A DNA stretch of 64,000 bases from Dipteris shenzhenensis (taxonomy: Eukaryota > Polypodiophyta > Polypodiopsida > Gleicheniales). A program made the translations under genes and the position numbers. Positions 20,153-30,159 of this stretch are shown here, in pieces. Within the stretch, counting starts at the first letter, position 1. Every line of letters begins with the position of its first letter. Under the pieces are notes generated by a model. That model had not been told where the DNA came from and did not search any database. It was given only the letters and a program-made list of their open reading frames with translations. The DNA is taken from NCBI GenBank assembly GCA_047967505.1, contig CM106541.1. One strand, written 5' to 3'.

Positions 20153-21063
20153 CTCCCCCTCAAGCTCAAATCCATCTCACGTACACCAAGCAAGCTCCTA
20201 AATCTGCGAAGCTTCTCGGTACCCAATGCCTTTGTAAAAATATCAGCCACCTGCTCCTCAGTGCTGACATAGACAAGATCAATCTCACCAACTAGAACCT
20301 TCTCTCTCACAAAGTGATAATGCACCTCAATGTGCTTCGTTCTAGCATGATAAACTGGGTTATTAGCAAGCATGATGCTGCTAATGTTGTCACAATGAAT
20401 GACAACTGCTGCATGAATTGACTGTCCCATATCTGCAAGTAGCTTCCATAACCAAGCTACTTCACATGCAGCCATTGCTGCACCCCTGTACTCAGCCTCT
20501 GTGCTCGACAAGGCAACTGTTGGCTGCTTCTTGCTACTCCAACTGATGGCACCACTCCCAAGGGAAAACATAAAACCACTAGTAGATCTCCTGCCTGAGA
20601 CACTACCAGCCCAGTCAGCATCTGTGTATCCATGTACCTGTAATGCACACCCAGCTTCATAAAACAGTCCATAATGCAATGTGGACTTCACATACCGCAG
20701 TATGCACCTAGCCACATCCAAATGTGGCTTCCTCGGTGCCTGCATAAACTGACTCACCAGCCCCACAGCATAGCTCAAATCTAGTCTGGTTATAGTCATG
20801 TAAATCAAGCTACCTACTATGCGCCTGTACATAGTAATATCTTCAAGAAGCTCACCTGTCTCTGCATTGAGCTTCACATTCTGCTCCAATGGAACAGAGA
20901 TAGGCTTACAGCTTGTCATCCCATATTTGGACAGCATGTCCAAACCGTATTGCCTTTGCAACAGCCATATCCCACTTGGGGATCTAATAGCCTCAATGCC
21001 CAAGAAGTAACGCAGCTCTCCCAAACCCTTCATCTCAAATTTCTGCTTCAACAGCAGCTTCAC
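20110..21063 (-). CDS. Copia-2 RT C-terminus and RNase H (frame 2)
   Basis: 317 codons continuing the polyprotein after the frameshift near 21085. It begins KLLLKQKFEMKGLGELRYFL (RT thumb). RNase H follows, with YTDADWAGSVSGRRSTSGF, SWSSKKQPTVALSSTEAEY (catalytic Glu), HCDNISSI (Asp) and the terminal HARTKHIEVHYHFVREKVL ... DIFTKALG. All expected RNase H acidic residues are present. The frame passes the polypurine tract and uses a stop within the 3' LTR. The listed ATG is internal; in an intact copy this would be read as part of one polyprotein. Confidence 0.9.
   Translation of the reverse strand: MKLLLKQKFEMKGLGELRYFLGIEAIRSPSGIWLLQRQYGLDMLSKYGMTSCKPISVPLEQNVKLNAETGELLEDITMYRRIVGSLIYMTITRLDLSYAVGLVSQFMQAPRKPHLDVARCILRYVKSTLHYGLFYEAGCALQVHGYTDADWAGSVSGRRSTSGFMFSLGSGAISWSSKKQPTVALSSTEAEYRGAAMAACEVAWLWKLLADMGQSIHAAVVIHCDNISSIMLANNPVYHARTKHIEVHYHFVREKVLVGEIDLVYVSTEEQVADIFTKALGTEKLRRFRSLLGVREMDLSLRGSVEISSSTPDISLG
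20153..20166 (-). other. Copia-2 polypurine tract
   Basis: Minus strand GCTTGAGGGGGAG directly before the LTR's TGTTGAG. Confidence 0.85.
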
Positions 21064-21092
21064 TTCATTAATGTCTGCATTACTGTCACCTA
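21064..21092 (-). other. Frameshift between copia-2 frames
   Basis: After the YVDDLIL codons the minus strand has two bases where three are expected before the frame of the downstream ORF resumes (GDSNADINE). This gives an immediate TAG. It looks like a one-base loss; a sequencing error or programmed shift is less likely but possible. Confidence 0.7.
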
Positions 21093-24000
21093 TAAAATCA
21101 AGTCATCAACATAGATGACTACAAGCACAATCCCTCTGTTTGTCCTTTTCACATAAAGTGAAAAATCTGAATTGGAAATCTGAAATCCAATAGTGACGAG
21201 ATATTGCCCTATCTTGTCTGACCATGCCCTCGGCGCCTGTTTTAAGCCATACAAGGCTTTGCGCAACCTGCATACAAAATCGGGGTGTGAATTATCCTCA
21301 TAACCTTCTGGCTGCATTATATAAACCTCTTCCTGCAAATCACCATGCAAGAAGGCATTTTTCACATCCATTTGATGCAAAGACCATCCCTTTGCAGCAG
21401 CCATAGCAATTACTGCTCTCACGGTTGCCATCCTTGCAACTGGGCTGAAAGTTTCCTCATAGTCAATTCCATATGTCTGCACAAAACCTTTGGCAACCAA
21501 TCTTGCCTTGTACCTGCTAACAGACCCATCAGCATTGTGCTTTACTTTGTAAATCCACTTGCAGCCAATAGCCTTCTTATCATGAGGCAAAGGCATCAAA
21601 TCCCAAGTGTGGTTTGCATCCAAGGCAGCCATCTCTTCATCCATAGCTGCTTCCCAATTTTTATGCCCTGCTGCATCCTCAAAACATGTGGGCTCTGGCT
21701 CCTCTAGAACCTTGACCATATAAGCATAGTGATGTGCTGTATACCCATCATATCTCAGCCTATCAACTAGATACTTAATACGAGTGGACCTCCGTACAAC
21801 TGGATCAGTTGCAGGAGTCTTTAAATCATGCCTGCTTTTCCTTGCACCAGGTGTAACAATAGAAGGAATCCCAAGTTCCTCATCAAGGCTCATTTCAGAG
21901 CCGCTTGACTCTCCATCAACATGAGAGCTACCAGCAGACACATCAAACACTGGAGCATGGTCTACTTTTTCTTTTCCCTTATGTGATACTTGCACAACAC
22001 TATCAGGGCTGCCATGTGACGATTCACTAGATCTCAATCTCCCTGTCCATGCATTAGATCCACTAGTAGAGGACTCTTTGGGTCCACTCAAGGCTTGAGA
22101 TTGCTGCTCTACATTTATTGCAGCATTCCCATTTCCTGCATCTGCATCTCCTACCATAACAGTTGGTGCATACCAGCTGCTCATTTCATCAAAAACAACA
22201 TCTCTGCTCACTTGCATTTTGCGGGTGGAAGGGTTATAACAGTGATACCCTTTCTGGTGCAGAGCATATCCAATAAAGATGCATTTTTCTGCCTTTGGAT
22301 CCAGCTTTGTTCTCTTCTCATCAGGAACATGAACATAAGCTATGCAACCAAATACCTTCAAGTGAGAAATATCTGGTTTTTGGCCTGTATACATTTCTTC
22401 AGGCGTCATGCCATGGACAGCTGCAGTGGGGGTTCTGTTCATAATATAAACAGCAGTTGCTACTGCTTCAGCCCAAAAATAATCAGGCATGTTTTTCTCA
22501 TTTAGGATCGCCCGTCCTACTTCTGCAATATGCCTGTTCTTCCTTTCTGCAACCCCATTCTGCTGAGGGGTAGACCTGCATGAGTACTTCCTTTGAATTC
22601 CCTGTTCTTTCAGATATTCACAAAATTCTTCTGAAAAGTACTCTCCCCCTCCATCAGATCTTAGCACTTTAATATGCACACCTTTCTCTTTTTCAACCAT
22701 GGCCTTAAAAGCCTTCAAATGGCTGAACACTTCACTTTTGTGCTTCATAAAATAAATCCACACCTTCCTAGTGTAGTCATCAATAAACGTCACATAATAA
22801 TGGCATCCACCAATAGAAGCAGCTTTGGTTGTCCAAACATCTGAATGGATCACTTCCAAAGGTCTTCTACACACCTTAGCATTTTTGGGAAATGCATGTC
22901 TGGCCTGCTTACCCATTTGGCATGCTTCACATACCTTTTGCATTCCCTCAACTCTGAATTTAGGCAAACCTGCAACAATGTTTTTCGTTTGCATAGATTT
23001 CAGCCTTTGTATATTCACATGCCCAATGCGCTTGTGCCATATCTCAATATCTGCAATGACACCTCTCCCATGCGCAAACATAGCATCTTTCACCTCAGGC
23101 ATATCAACATCCAAGGTGAACATTCTGCCATTTTTGTTGCCTTTTGCAACCAAGCGGCACTTATTTTTCAAGTCCTCAACAAAGCATCCATCAGGATTAA
23201 ATCTAACCTGCAGACCTTGCTCAACCATCTGGCCAACTGAAACCAGGTTCTTAGTGATTTTTGGAACATGAAGTACATCTGCCAAGTACTTCGTTTTGCC
23301 ATCCTGCATAGCCAATGGCACTTTACCAACCTGCGTAATTGGGTGCGCAGTATCATCACCTGTTTCAACATAACCTGGCTTATCCAAATTTCTAACATCA
23401 TGAAACCACTCACCATGACTAGTCATGTGGTTAGAGGCACCTGAATCAACATACCAAACATCATTGCAAGCTGCAGCATCTCCTGACATGGAGTTAACCA
23501 TATGCTGCATCACAAAAAGGTGCTCATTTCTGTCGTCACCATGCCCACTTGATGATGCATAGTTGCTTTGCTGCAACTTCCCACTTTTGATGTCATTCTG
23601 CTTTTTATAGCATGTATTCTCCTTGTGTCCAAGCTTTCCACAGTAATAGCATTCTGTGCTGCTATTTACTTGCTGGTTCCTTTGCCATGAACCACGGCCT
23701 CTTTGGCTCCCCCTGCCTCTAGAACTACCACGTCCTCCTCCATAGGACTGGTTTTCCTGTTGTTGCTGTTGGTTCTGATTTCCTGCACGGCCACCAAAAC
23801 GGCCTCTTCCTCTACCCCTGCCTCTACCTGTATTCGAGTAGAAAGCAGTCTCTTGAGAAGTTGAGGTGGCTGAACCACCATTCCTTTGCTCTTCACTCAG
23901 CAAGAGAGCAATAAGTTCCTGAAAATCAGGAAATGTTTCACGGACTCCAATGGATGTCCGAAACTGTGCATAATCTTTCCCAAGACCATTCAAGGTCACG

Positions 24001-24464
24001 GACACTAAGTCCTCATCATCGACAGGTGGTCCAATGGAGGCAAGAGAATCTGCAAGGCCTTTCACCTTCAAGGAATACTCATTTATATTCAGATTTTTCC
24101 TTTGCACATTGTGCAACTCTTGCTTTAGCTGCATCTTTCGTGCTTTGGTATTTGTGCTATACAGCTTCACTAATGTATCCCATGCCTCCTTAGGCGTCTC
24201 TAGATCCTGTATATGCACAATCATAGAATCTGAAATGCTAACAGACAGCCAATACAGGCATTTTCTGGCTTTTTCATGCCATTCTTTAAAGGCCTTCAAT
24301 TCAGCAGGAGTGGGAGCAGCACCCAAAACTGGTTCTGCAGTTTCACCACTGATGTACTCCCAAACTCCCTTTCCCATAAGGAAGTTTGTCATCCTGAACT
24401 TCCATGCTTGGAAGTTGTTCTTGTCAAGCTTTTCACTGACAATGGTAGACAGATTCTCAGACAT
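21090..24464 (-). CDS. Copia-2 gag-protease-integrase-RT polyprotein (frame 1)
   Basis: The open frame reaches 24491, but the start at 24464 (MSENLSTIVSEKLDKNNFQA) fits copia gag better. From the upstream frame start: gag (UBN2-like) residues about 10-230; RG-rich region about 215-275; zinc knuckle CYYCGKLGHKENTC at about 281-294; protease with VDSGASNHM at about 347; GAG_pre-integrase (IWHKRIGHVN) near 480. Integrase follows with SDVW (552), FIDD and SDGGGEYFS (612), TPQQNGVAERKN. RT starts near 967 and ends in VIYVDDLIL, where a stop follows. The domain order PR-IN-RT is Ty1/copia. It drives retrotransposition through cytoplasmic particles. Only the frameshift just after YVDD appears to break it. 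Confidence 0.95.
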   Translation of the reverse strand: MSENLSTIVSEKLDKNNFQAWKFRMTNFLMGKGVWEYISGETAEPVLGAAPTPAELKAFKEWHEKARKCLYWLSVSISDSMIVHIQDLETPKEAWDTLVKLYSTNTKARKMQLKQELHNVQRKNLNINEYSLKVKGLADSLASIGPPVDDEDLVSVTLNGLGKDYAQFRTSIGVRETFPDFQELIALLLSEEQRNGGSATSTSQETAFYSNTGRGRGRGRGRFGGRAGNQNQQQQQENQSYGGGRGSSRGRGSQRGRGSWQRNQQVNSSTECYYCGKLGHKENTCYKKQNDIKSGKLQQSNYASSSGHGDDRNEHLFVMQHMVNSMSGDAAACNDVWYVDSGASNHMTSHGEWFHDVRNLDKPGYVETGDDTAHPITQVGKVPLAMQDGKTKYLADVLHVPKITKNLVSVGQMVEQGLQVRFNPDGCFVEDLKNKCRLVAKGNKNGRMFTLDVDMPEVKDAMFAHGRGVIADIEIWHKRIGHVNIQRLKSMQTKNIVAGLPKFRVEGMQKVCEACQMGKQARHAFPKNAKVCRRPLEVIHSDVWTTKAASIGGCHYYVTFIDDYTRKVWIYFMKHKSEVFSHLKAFKAMVEKEKGVHIKVLRSDGGGEYFSEEFCEYLKEQGIQRKYSCRSTPQQNGVAERKNRHIAEVGRAILNEKNMPDYFWAEAVATAVYIMNRTPTAAVHGMTPEEMYTGQKPDISHLKVFGCIAYVHVPDEKRTKLDPKAEKCIFIGYALHQKGYHCYNPSTRKMQVSRDVVFDEMSSWYAPTVMVGDADAGNGNAAINVEQQSQALSGPKESSTSGSNAWTGRLRSSESSHGSPDSVVQVSHKGKEKVDHAPVFDVSAGSSHVDGESSGSEMSLDEELGIPSIVTPGARKSRHDLKTPATDPVVRRSTRIKYLVDRLRYDGYTAHHYAYMVKVLEEPEPTCFEDAAGHKNWEAAMDEEMAALDANHTWDLMPLPHDKKAIGCKWIYKVKHNADGSVSRYKARLVAKGFVQTYGIDYEETFSPVARMATVRAVIAMAAAKGWSLHQMDVKNAFLHGDLQEEVYIMQPEGYEDNSHPDFVCRLRKALYGLKQAPRAWSDKIGQYLVTIGFQISNSDFSLYVKRTNRGIVLVVIYVDDLIL

Positions 24465-24491
24465 TTTACAAATCACGAGTTGCAACAGCAA

Positions 24492-25030
24492 CCTGTAAAC
24501 ACAGCAAATGCCTCACAAGGGCAAATAGCAAAACTTCTGCAAAAAGCCTCACAGGGGCAGATCTGCAACACTGACGAAAGTGGTATTTCACCACACAGTC
24601 ACTTCCTAGTGACGATTTTGCATCAACAGGCAACAAGCATGAATCTGCAACTCCCAATATCTCTGCACACAGGCATACGATGCAATTTCTGTGGCACCTT
24701 TCCACCGACTAGCCGCGCAGTGGTCGCACAGCGAAAAACAGGGCCTTTTTCTGAGTGCCTGCGAAGAACTTCCGCCTTCAAAATGGGCCCCGAAACGGCC
24801 TCAAATCAAAAAAATAAAGTCACCGAGGGCTTCCCCCCCTCCCGCAGCATATACTACGCTCTCGCCACACCGCGAAGGGCCTCTCAATCTGAAACAGTGC
24901 ACTCCTGCACTTTTGGCTGTGCTACCTGCAGAGATTTGCTCCCAAACTCGAAATAGGAAAGCAACACTGGTCCTCTTACCAGGACACCACAAACTTGGCT
25001 TGCTTTCTTGAGCTCCTTACCACGAACAAG
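24492..25030 (-). other. Copia-2 untranslated leader
   Basis: About 540 bases between primer site and gag. Frames here are short and unrecognised. It includes a repeated GCCTCACA(A/G)GGGCA motif at 24505 and 24545. Confidence 0.6.
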
Positions 25031-25042
25031 GCTCTGATACCA
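25031..25042 (-). other. Copia-2 primer-binding site
   Basis: Minus strand TGGTATCAGAGC directly after the 5' LTR; initiator Met tRNA type. Confidence 0.9.
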
Positions 25043-25340
25043 TGTAAAGAATAAGGGAGAGAGATAGGAGACTCAAGTTCAGCTTTCTTCACAACACACA
25101 AAAGAGAGAGGACACAAGGTTGGAGGGTGAAGCCTTTCTTCACTTTTGCACACAACAACAATACAATAGAAGAGGGAAATACCCTATATGTCAAACCCTA
25201 GAATACGTGGTTCATATGTGAACCCAAACCAAAAACATACGTGGTAGTCTAACTACACCACGAGTACAACTAACATAGGCGGTGACATAAATGATAGTCA
25301 TCCAGGAGATATATCGGGGGTAGAGCTTGATATCTCAACA
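25043..25340 (-). repeat. Copia-2 5' LTR
   Basis: 298 bp, one visible mismatch to the 3' LTR. Confidence 0.95.
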
Positions 25341-25345
25341 GTTTT

Positions 25346-26700
25346 AAGGTCTGAGGTTTATTTTCTCCACTTGTGTTCTGGACCTCTGACAGTTTTGTTC
25401 CTCAAGGGAAATTTTTTGTAAGCTATGGTTCTTGTTGTTGGGTGTAAATACATGATCCTCTACAATAATGCCCGTCCACAATGAGCATGGCAAGCAAGAG
25501 TCCCCACATAGACAACAAAGGCAGACGATGTCTCCAGAGACAAAAAGCGATCTTCTATGAGTAGCAACCCACACAACAGGCTCCACCAACTTCACATGGG
25601 TCATCAAGCAACCCCATAGCTTGAGCCAATAGCATCTACAGTGGCTTCTCCATCTACTATGTGAGCTACACACGAGAGCTCCAAGTAGCAACACTCCCAT
25701 TTTCAATCAACGCAACCTCTAAGAGATGACTCTAGCAGCGCCATCTCCAATGTTCTCCACAGTAGAGGCACCTCCACGCTGCCAACATATGAACTCATAG
25801 CCTCCAAACAAGCTGGTTCATAGCAACGCCTCGACCATCTGCCAACTGTCGCAATGCCAAGCTCCCTCTACAATGAGTCGGCCATCACTCCAACCTTGAC
25901 CTTTAATGGTGGTGACTCTAACTAAGACAAATGATGCATGCTTCATGCTCCCACATCATCGGCCCCTACAACAACAACGAGCGATGTCAATTCCTATAGT
26001 CTCATTTGCGACCTCGATAGCCCATTGAGTCCTCTATCTTCATGCATGCTGCAAGCCTCTTTATAGCATCCACTAGCATCAAATGAGCTCCATCCTTGAC
26101 ATCCAAGTGATTCAACTCCTCTATGCCATACTCCAATGATCTCAACTACAAGAAGGCAGCCCACAATGCTCCACAGCTCCACTACTACTATGCCTACAAT
26201 GTTCTAGAGCTCCACGCCCTCAAGAATGGCCATTCCAACATAGAGCCATCCAACAAGCTCGAGCCTTGATCCTATGCTTCAAATGGATGGCTAAGCCATT
26301 CCAATGAACTACAAACAGTAGCAGCACTTCCAACAGTGTGCAAGGTCATCCTCCAGTGCTTCTACAACCAGAAAACATCACCATACAATGCTCTACAAGC
26401 ATAAGATGCGACACCTTCTTAGCACCATAGCCAAAGCTTGGAGCTCAAAGGTTTCACCCCTAAGCCACGTGGCAATGCCACGTGGAAGATAGGGTTAGAC
26501 CATGACACCTCGGCTTGGTTAGCCTTGTGGTCAGGTTGCATGAGATGGTGCTTTAACCAAGGTTAGCTGTACTTCACTCTTGGTTACTCCTCTCGTCACT
26601 TTTATGCCACTTGGCAGTCTCATCCCTAAGTGCCACGTCATCACATTTCATGTAGGCATATCCAGTCAGTAGGTTTCCCAATCACCCTACCATGTAAGCT
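25346..26700. mobile_element. Possible degenerate relative of the kinase-capturing element
   Basis: The tail (GCCACGTGGAAGATAGGGTTAG..., GGTTAGC runs, TATGCCACTTGGCA) resembles 11360-11520 of the nested element, and 19780-19850 left of the copia-2 insertion resembles that element's leader (TTCCGTCCATTGT). Between them, 25700-26450 is denser in C and shows only weak leucine-rich-repeat-like translation (YNVLELHALKNGHSNIEPSN). No LTR edges were found. This is tentative. Confidence 0.3.
26466..26484. promoter_or_regulatory. Double CACGTG box
   Basis: CCACGTGG occurs twice, 13 bp apart (26465-26472 and 26478-26485). G-box cores bind plant bHLH/bZIP factors. Without a neighbouring gene the role is unknown. 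Confidence 0.35.
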
Positions 26701-27128
26701 GCCCAATCATCATGACAGTGGTAGAGTGCCAGCCAAGCACAATTCTCCACATAGGCACATAGCATGTGACCCACATTGCCACATCACCATTTGCAACATC
26801 ATCTTTTTGATCACCCTCTTGGGATCAATCATTCTTTCCAGAGCCATAGCTTTTGATCCAGGAGGAATTTCATGGTGATCCAAAGAGCAAAAAGGATTGC
26901 CAAATCATGCTCTACACGAGTCAAACTTTGCACAGGTTTTAAATCATATGGTCTCCATGTTCTTGCAAAGTTTGAGTCCCATCTGACACCAAATGTGGGC
27001 ATTTTTGGAAAAGCTTAGTCAATCGATGTTCTTCTTGGAACATTTCATGAAAGTGTTGAAAGGCTTTGTGAGGCAAAAGTTAGGGTCATAAGGTAGCATG
27101 TCAAAAGTTTAGTTGGTATAAGAATCAA

Positions 27129-27232
27129 TGTTTTATGTCACAAAGATTCTCATGCAATGGAATCCCTTTATACCTCAATATGTTTTATGTCGCAAAGATT
27201 CTCATGCAATGGAATCCCTTGATACCTCCACT
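27129..27232. repeat. 52 bp tandem duplication
   Basis: TGTTTTATGTC(A/G)CAAAGATTC... occurs at 27129 and 27181 with two mismatches seen. Confidence 0.85.
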
Positions 27233-27269
27233 TTGGGCTGATATGAATAATTGAAGAGTTACAAGAAAT

Positions 27270-27560
27270 GTGGCACAAGGGAAAGGCAGGTATAGAAAGA
27301 TGAGTGTTACATTAGAGTTAAAGGTGAATATGTTTTGTCTCTATAACCGCAAGGGAATGGAGAGATGGATTAAAATATACAAAGAGGTGAAAAGAAAAGG
27401 AAAGAAAGACATAAGAGCTTTTAGAAGAAGCAATAGAGGGGATACGTATCTAGATTTATATCTACTTCCAAGAAAATGCAAGCTTGAATGGCTCCAAGAT
27501 GCAACTTGGATCGGAGAGGAGAGATTGTTAGAAATTCCTAAGGTTGTGAGCTTCACATAA
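27270..27560 (+). other. Unrecognised 96-codon open frame
   Basis: Lysine/arginine-rich frame (e.g. KEVKRKGKKDIRAFRRSNRG, LLPRKCKLEWLQDATWIGEE). No domain is recognised. It could be a decayed transposon exon left of the CACTA end. A second frame at 27660-27851 (HGIMENFLQESQARARDIQI) is equally unrecognised. Confidence 0.2.
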
Positions 27561-28159
27561 GTAATCTCATCCATTTATGGTTCTCATGATGAGAATCTGG
27601 AATTAGCATTGATTTCTTTGAAATACTGCTTTTTCTTTTGAATTTATGTTTAGTACAGTTTGTTATATGCAATGAGTCGCATAGTGCACTATCGCATAGA
27701 GAAGGTTGATGTGAAATGCAACATATTTGATCATGGAATCATGGAAAACTTCTTGCAAGAGAGTCAAGCTCGTGCAAGGGACATCCAAATAGTAGAAAAT
27801 GAGCTAGATTATGTAGGAATCATAAGAGCTATCATGAAAGTGAGCTTTTAACTATTCAATATGTTTATATTGGATGTGAAATGGTTCAAAGTTATGTGTA
27901 TAGAGTCTCAAAAATTTGAGTAAATCATTTTTTTACCATTGACTCAACCAAATTTTGGGATGACCATATGCATACATTTGTGCTAACTCAATAGTGTAAA
28001 TAGATGCTTTTCTATACTACTCTTATTTGATAGTTTGGACCATATTCTCATGTTATTTTTCAACTGGATCACTTGGATGCAAACACTACAAGGCATAGGC
28101 CCTTTTTTTGATGAAAATACTGACGTTTTTTACACTAAATTTTTTTTTTTACAGGCACA

Positions 28160-28290
28160 AACGTCGTTATAAGTGTTGGAAAAGAACGGTCGCTATATAA
28201 GCGCTGCTATATAGTGACGCCAATAAACGTCGCTATATAGCAACACCGGTAAACGTCGTTATATAGCGACACTGGTAAATGTCACTATAT
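28160..28290. repeat. CACTA subterminal repeats
   Basis: About seven copies of AACGTCGCTATATAGCGAC-like units, spaced about 18-30 bp, each partly palindromic. Such arrays bind the element's own transposase accessory protein in En/Spm. Confidence 0.7.
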
Positions 28291-28595
28291 AGCGATGATT
28301 AATAGAACTTAAAAAAAAGCATTAGTGGAGCTAAACAGGGGCATAGCAAGCCCTGTTTTGCCCCACTAATGTTTTTTTTTTTGTAATTAAAAAAAAGTTT
28401 TTTATTACAAAATTTCCCTTGTGAAAAGGGTGAAACAAAATCGCTCAAATGAAATGATCGAGTAATAAAAGCATATACATGTCGAAGATATACAACATTG
28501 TTTGTTACAAAATTACCCTTTCGAAAAGGGTGATACAAAATCGCTCAAACGAGCCGATATACAAAATGATATACATGGCGGAGTATATGCAAACT

Positions 28596-28620
28596 ACTGC
28601 TACTACTACTACTACTACTC
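28596..28620. repeat. (CTA)n microsatellite
   Basis: Seven or more CTA/ACT triplets. Confidence 0.9.
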
Positions 28621-30147
28621 ATTCAAATCGTCGTCGTCCTCCTCCTCGTCCTCATCTTGCTGACCTGATCCTTGGTCCTCGTGAGCTGTGCCTGCTCCCT
28701 GACCCTCATTTGGTGCACCTGATCCTTGGCCCTCGTGATCGCTCGCCTCTGGTGATGGGATGCTCGAGCTTTGACCCTAAGAGTGAAACCATATTAATTG
28801 AAAATTAGATTGGAACTTAAAGAATAAAACAATTTAAAAAGTGATATTACAAGTAGGAGTAGACTTTTACCGTGCGAGCAGCCACCTCAACCCAATCGAC
28901 CGTCGCTCCCATTGCCTCCTACTCAATAAACCACGGCTTTGTTCCTATGCGAAACGCACATCGCATCTCTACATCTGTAGGAAGATGACCCATTGCAGCT
29001 TGTTATGGATACAATTTACGAGAGTTAGATAAAGTGCATGTAATATGTAGTAAAACAAATAGAACAATACATTAAATGAGAAGAAGTAGACTTACCATGG
29101 TTGCCTTGAATGCCAACCGTCTGCCTGCACCAAAGTGCAAAGTACCTATGGCATCTAGCCGTCTCCTCACAGCCCTTCTCTGACCCTCGAACATTTCGGG
29201 ATGGTCCCTATTCTGCTTCTTGAGAACTTCCAATCAGCTTTGTCTGCCCAGCTAGGTTTAGCCATCCCCTTTGCCATGGAAGTACGCAAGGTTGATCTAC
29301 GATGCTTCAAGACCAAACCCATGGGCTCTTGCATGTAATTCTCATTGAACTCCCAATTTGGCGGGTTTATTTTTGTTTTAATTCATCAATGACCACCTGC
29401 TTCTTTTGGTCATCTTGATACCACCAATTAGTAACAATGCCACTCTTGAAGTGGTGGCTCATCAACTGCCTCATGGTGGCCATCACTGCTTTGCCCTTTC
29501 TATCTTCTATTATCTCTCCGAGAGCCGTGATTTGATAGGAGAGGTCCTCGACTGGTGGGTAAGGAGGACTCATGGTATTGGCAGAGTCAAAGTGAGTGGA
29601 AGCTGTGTGAGCACTTTCGGAGTAGCAGTGGGAGTAGGAGAGGGCAAGGGACCTGACTAATACTATGTCTCAGGACTAAGTGGAGACCTGTAGGGATGTA
29701 AGTGTGCTGACTCATCTACATCTCCTGAGTCAACACAACATAAGCGGCCCCTCCTACTCTTCCTTCCCTTATGATAGGCATCCATAGGTGATGACCCCTC
29801 GGTCGAAGGGGCACGAGGGGACGGTTGGGCAATAGGTCCAGCCGTCGGTGTAGGAGAGGGAATTGATGAGGTCTTCTGACATAGTAGAGAGAAGAATCTC
29901 GCTGCCTCCTCATCGGTCATCTATGCTACAAACTCGTCGGGACTCCTAACAAAGCCATGGACTGCTAGCAAAGGAGTTTCCCGAGGGGTAGCTGCAGTGC
30001 TACGTCCAAGAGGAGTCAAGCCAGAGTCGCAGGGGTAGGCCCCTGAGGTGTCACCTGAGAGGAATCAAAGTTCTCTGGAGCATAGAGATCGTGATGTCTC
30101 CTCCTGTGAGGTTGTCCGTACTTTTCGGACGTGCGACGTGATCCCAT
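28600..30147 (-). pseudogene. CACTA-associated gene remnant (Transposase_24-like?)
   Basis: The start at 30147 reads MGSRRTSEKYGQPHRRRHHD. It continues in shifted frames through a Pro/Ser-rich part (29920-29663: MTDEEAARFFSLLCQKTSS...), a conserved-looking block at 29573-29340 (ALGEIIEDRKGKAVMATMRQ; PPNWEFNENYMQEPMG) and 29240-29100 (QNRDHPEMFEGQRRAVRRRL, GAGRRLAFKA). A last block lies at 28990-28850. The layout and the basic RAVRRRL-type block recall the Ptta/En/Spm transposase-associated protein, but the match is by eye only. Frames are interrupted; some breaks could be introns. It lies inside the CACTA-type end. Confidence 0.4.
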
Positions 30148-30159
30148 GTCTAACGTAGA

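Larger units (their letters stand above)
19850..25345 (-). mobile_element. Young Ty1/copia element (copia-2), nearly intact
   Basis: 298 bp LTRs at 19855-20152 and 25043-25340 that differ at one base by eye (A/G at about 20117). TSD GTTTT at 19850-19854 and 25341-25345. Primer site, gag-pol and polypurine tract are all in place on the minus strand. Only a single-base frameshift separates the two long frames. It is the most recent insertion in the window. Confidence 0.95.

Noticed and set aside
21345-24956. Plus-strand frames of 120-226 codons opposite copia-2
   Set aside because: Shadows of the minus-strand polyprotein; no domain and no promoter context.
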